This document shows, in pieces, positions 63,323 through 64,000 of a stretch of 64,000 nt of DNA. Under the pieces are notes generated by a model, which made no database searches, was not told where the DNA came from, and saw nothing but the letters and a program-made list of their open reading frames with translations. Positions within the stretch are counted from its first letter, which is position 1. Every line of letters starts with the position of its first letter. This DNA is from JBCDJI01 sp964351865. Its GTDB lineage: Bacteria; Verrucomicrobiota; Verrucomicrobiia; Methylacidiphilales; JBCBYL01. Both the position numbers and the translations under genes were made by a program. The stretch covers positions 8,285 through 72,284 of the forward strand of contig CAYGPJ010000019.1 in the NCBI GenBank assembly GCA_964351865.1, given 5' to 3'.

Positions 63323-63463
63323 ATGAAAACAGAGAAACAACACTTCTTAAACTCGTACCGGTTGCCGACTCGCTTAAAAGCAGAACTAACCGGCTGGGAA
63401 CTGGGATTTGAATATCATGAGAGTCCGTTACTGGTAAAAGCGAATCTCAGACTAACTTTGTAA
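63323..63463 (+). pseudogene. Possible truncated helix-rich gene remnant
   Basis: A 46-residue frame from ATG 63323 (MKTEKQHFLNSYRLPTRLKAE) whose middle, TGWELGFEYHESPLLVKANL, looks like the start of a small helix-turn-helix-type protein before an early stop. It is too short to be a complete member of any family I recognise. It may be a fragment, or a chance frame. Confidence 0.3.
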
Positions 63464-64000
63464 AAGCTACGATTTTCGGGGGCTGCACCAGAGATGGTGC
63501 TGATCGCCTTAGGCGATCAGTAGTCGCTATGAGGGCTGCGCCTTGTTTGAGATATCACTGGCGTGAAAGCGACCAAACCCACATTTCGTCTTTGACTCAA
63601 GGTGGGTGAGGAACCAACCCAATTCCAAAGGAAAATGAAAACAATCCAATCATGCGACAGCTATAGCTTAGTCCAGACAAAACCCTGTTCTTATGACGTA
63701 GGAATAAGAGCAAAGCCAAAATCAATTCTTACTTGTTTAGTTTACCCCGCTAACACGGGGTAAAGAATAGTCTGGCGGACAGGGTGGAATGACCCAATCA
63801 ACGGGGTTGATTGGTTGCGGGGATATGGATTTCATTTTTTTGGTTTCGCTTACGCGAGGACCGCCAAACCCACGGGCTGCATTCAGCCTGCGGCTGAACG
63901 TGGGTGCGAACACACCCTGTTCGAATAAAATTCGGACAGGGTGGGATGACCCAATCAACGGGGTTGATTGGTTGCGGGGATATGGATTTCATTTTTTTGG
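63464..64000. repeat. Gene-free repeat-rich right end
   Basis: The last 537 bp hold hairpins GCACCA-gaga-TGGTGC (63486-63501) and TGATCGCC-tta-GGCGATCA (63502-63520). TTTACCCCG-ctaaca-CGGGGTAAA lies at 63741-63764, and a stem CCCACG...CGTGGG encloses TTCAGCC-tgc-GGCTGAA. A 68-bp direct repeat (63776-63843 and 63933-64000, one mismatch seen) contains the palindrome CCAATCAA-cgggg-TTGATTGG. I see no gene. Confidence 0.75.

Noticed and set aside
63776..64000. CRISPR array at the right end
   Set aside because: Repeats are 68 bp with 157-bp spacing and only two are visible; no cas genes are present.

Overview
The window looks like chromosomal DNA from a Gram-negative bacterium of the Verrucomicrobiota (PVC group). 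The envelope has an outer membrane: a TonB-dependent receptor, TonB/ExbB/ExbD, a beta-barrel protein and a lipid A biosynthesis N-terminal-domain protein. SecD and SecF are fused. The DnaX sequence has a cysteine-free form of its usual zinc segment. Intergenic gaps are packed with palindromic repeats. The phylum assignment is inference from gene style and layout; there is no rRNA in the window. I recognised no tRNA, rRNA, CRISPR array, insertion-sequence transposase or prophage.

Layout. 1-924: start of glucuronate isomerase, cut by the window edge. 953-10259 (+): SrkA-like kinase, transglutaminase-like protein, proline-rich secreted protein, RNase PH, cyclic-nucleotide-binding-fold protein, pyruvate phosphate dikinase, strong terminator, RpoD-family sigma factor and Apt. 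10278-17543: repair and translation genes on both strands (UvrB, SET protein, RecG, RecJ, PrmC). 17608-22547 (-): a cell-wall D,D-carboxypeptidase and a complete TonB system with its receptor behind a palindrome-rich control region. 22720-26972 (-): an ABC exporter and a glycosidase-glycosyltransferase fusion. 27177-29701 (+): PurC, XerC/D-type recombinase, RNase III. 29703-33068 (-): beta-barrel protein, rhomboid protease, PHP phosphoesterase, LolA-like protein. 33152-35459 (+): PAP2 phosphatase and an ArnT-like transferase. 35428-39497 (-): FHA protein with a degenerate cyclase-like domain, ComEC, ThiD. 39550-41783 (+): membrane protease, mini RNase III-like protein, GT2 and a LAB_N protein. 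41784-42221: gene-free, with a MITE-like element. 42222-47068 (-): SecDF, YajC, Tgt, diacylglycerol-kinase-like protein. 47081-61218 (+): AsmA-like protein, RsmD, Gap-Pgk-TpiA-SecG, OppA-like lipoprotein, NhaC-type antiporter, DnaX-YbaB-RecR, HAD phosphatase, M48 protease. 61393-63202 (-): ZIP transporter and a Fic protein. 63464-64000: palindromes and a 68-bp direct repeat cut by the window end.

Functionally this is mostly core genome: lower glycolysis (Gap, Pgk, TpiA) with PPi-linked PpdK, the SecD/F/G/YajC export machinery, recombination and repair, and envelope assembly. The accessory signals are in three places. Several gaps hold families of intergenic palindromes. One operon pairs a glycan-synthase fusion with an exporter. 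The AT-richer right end holds an autoinhibited Fic enzyme behind a perfect 28-bp palindrome, followed by repeats. Several proteins keep a family fold but lose expected catalytic or metal residues (ComEC C-terminus, FHA-cyclase, CNB protein, Tgt zinc site, DnaX zinc site).
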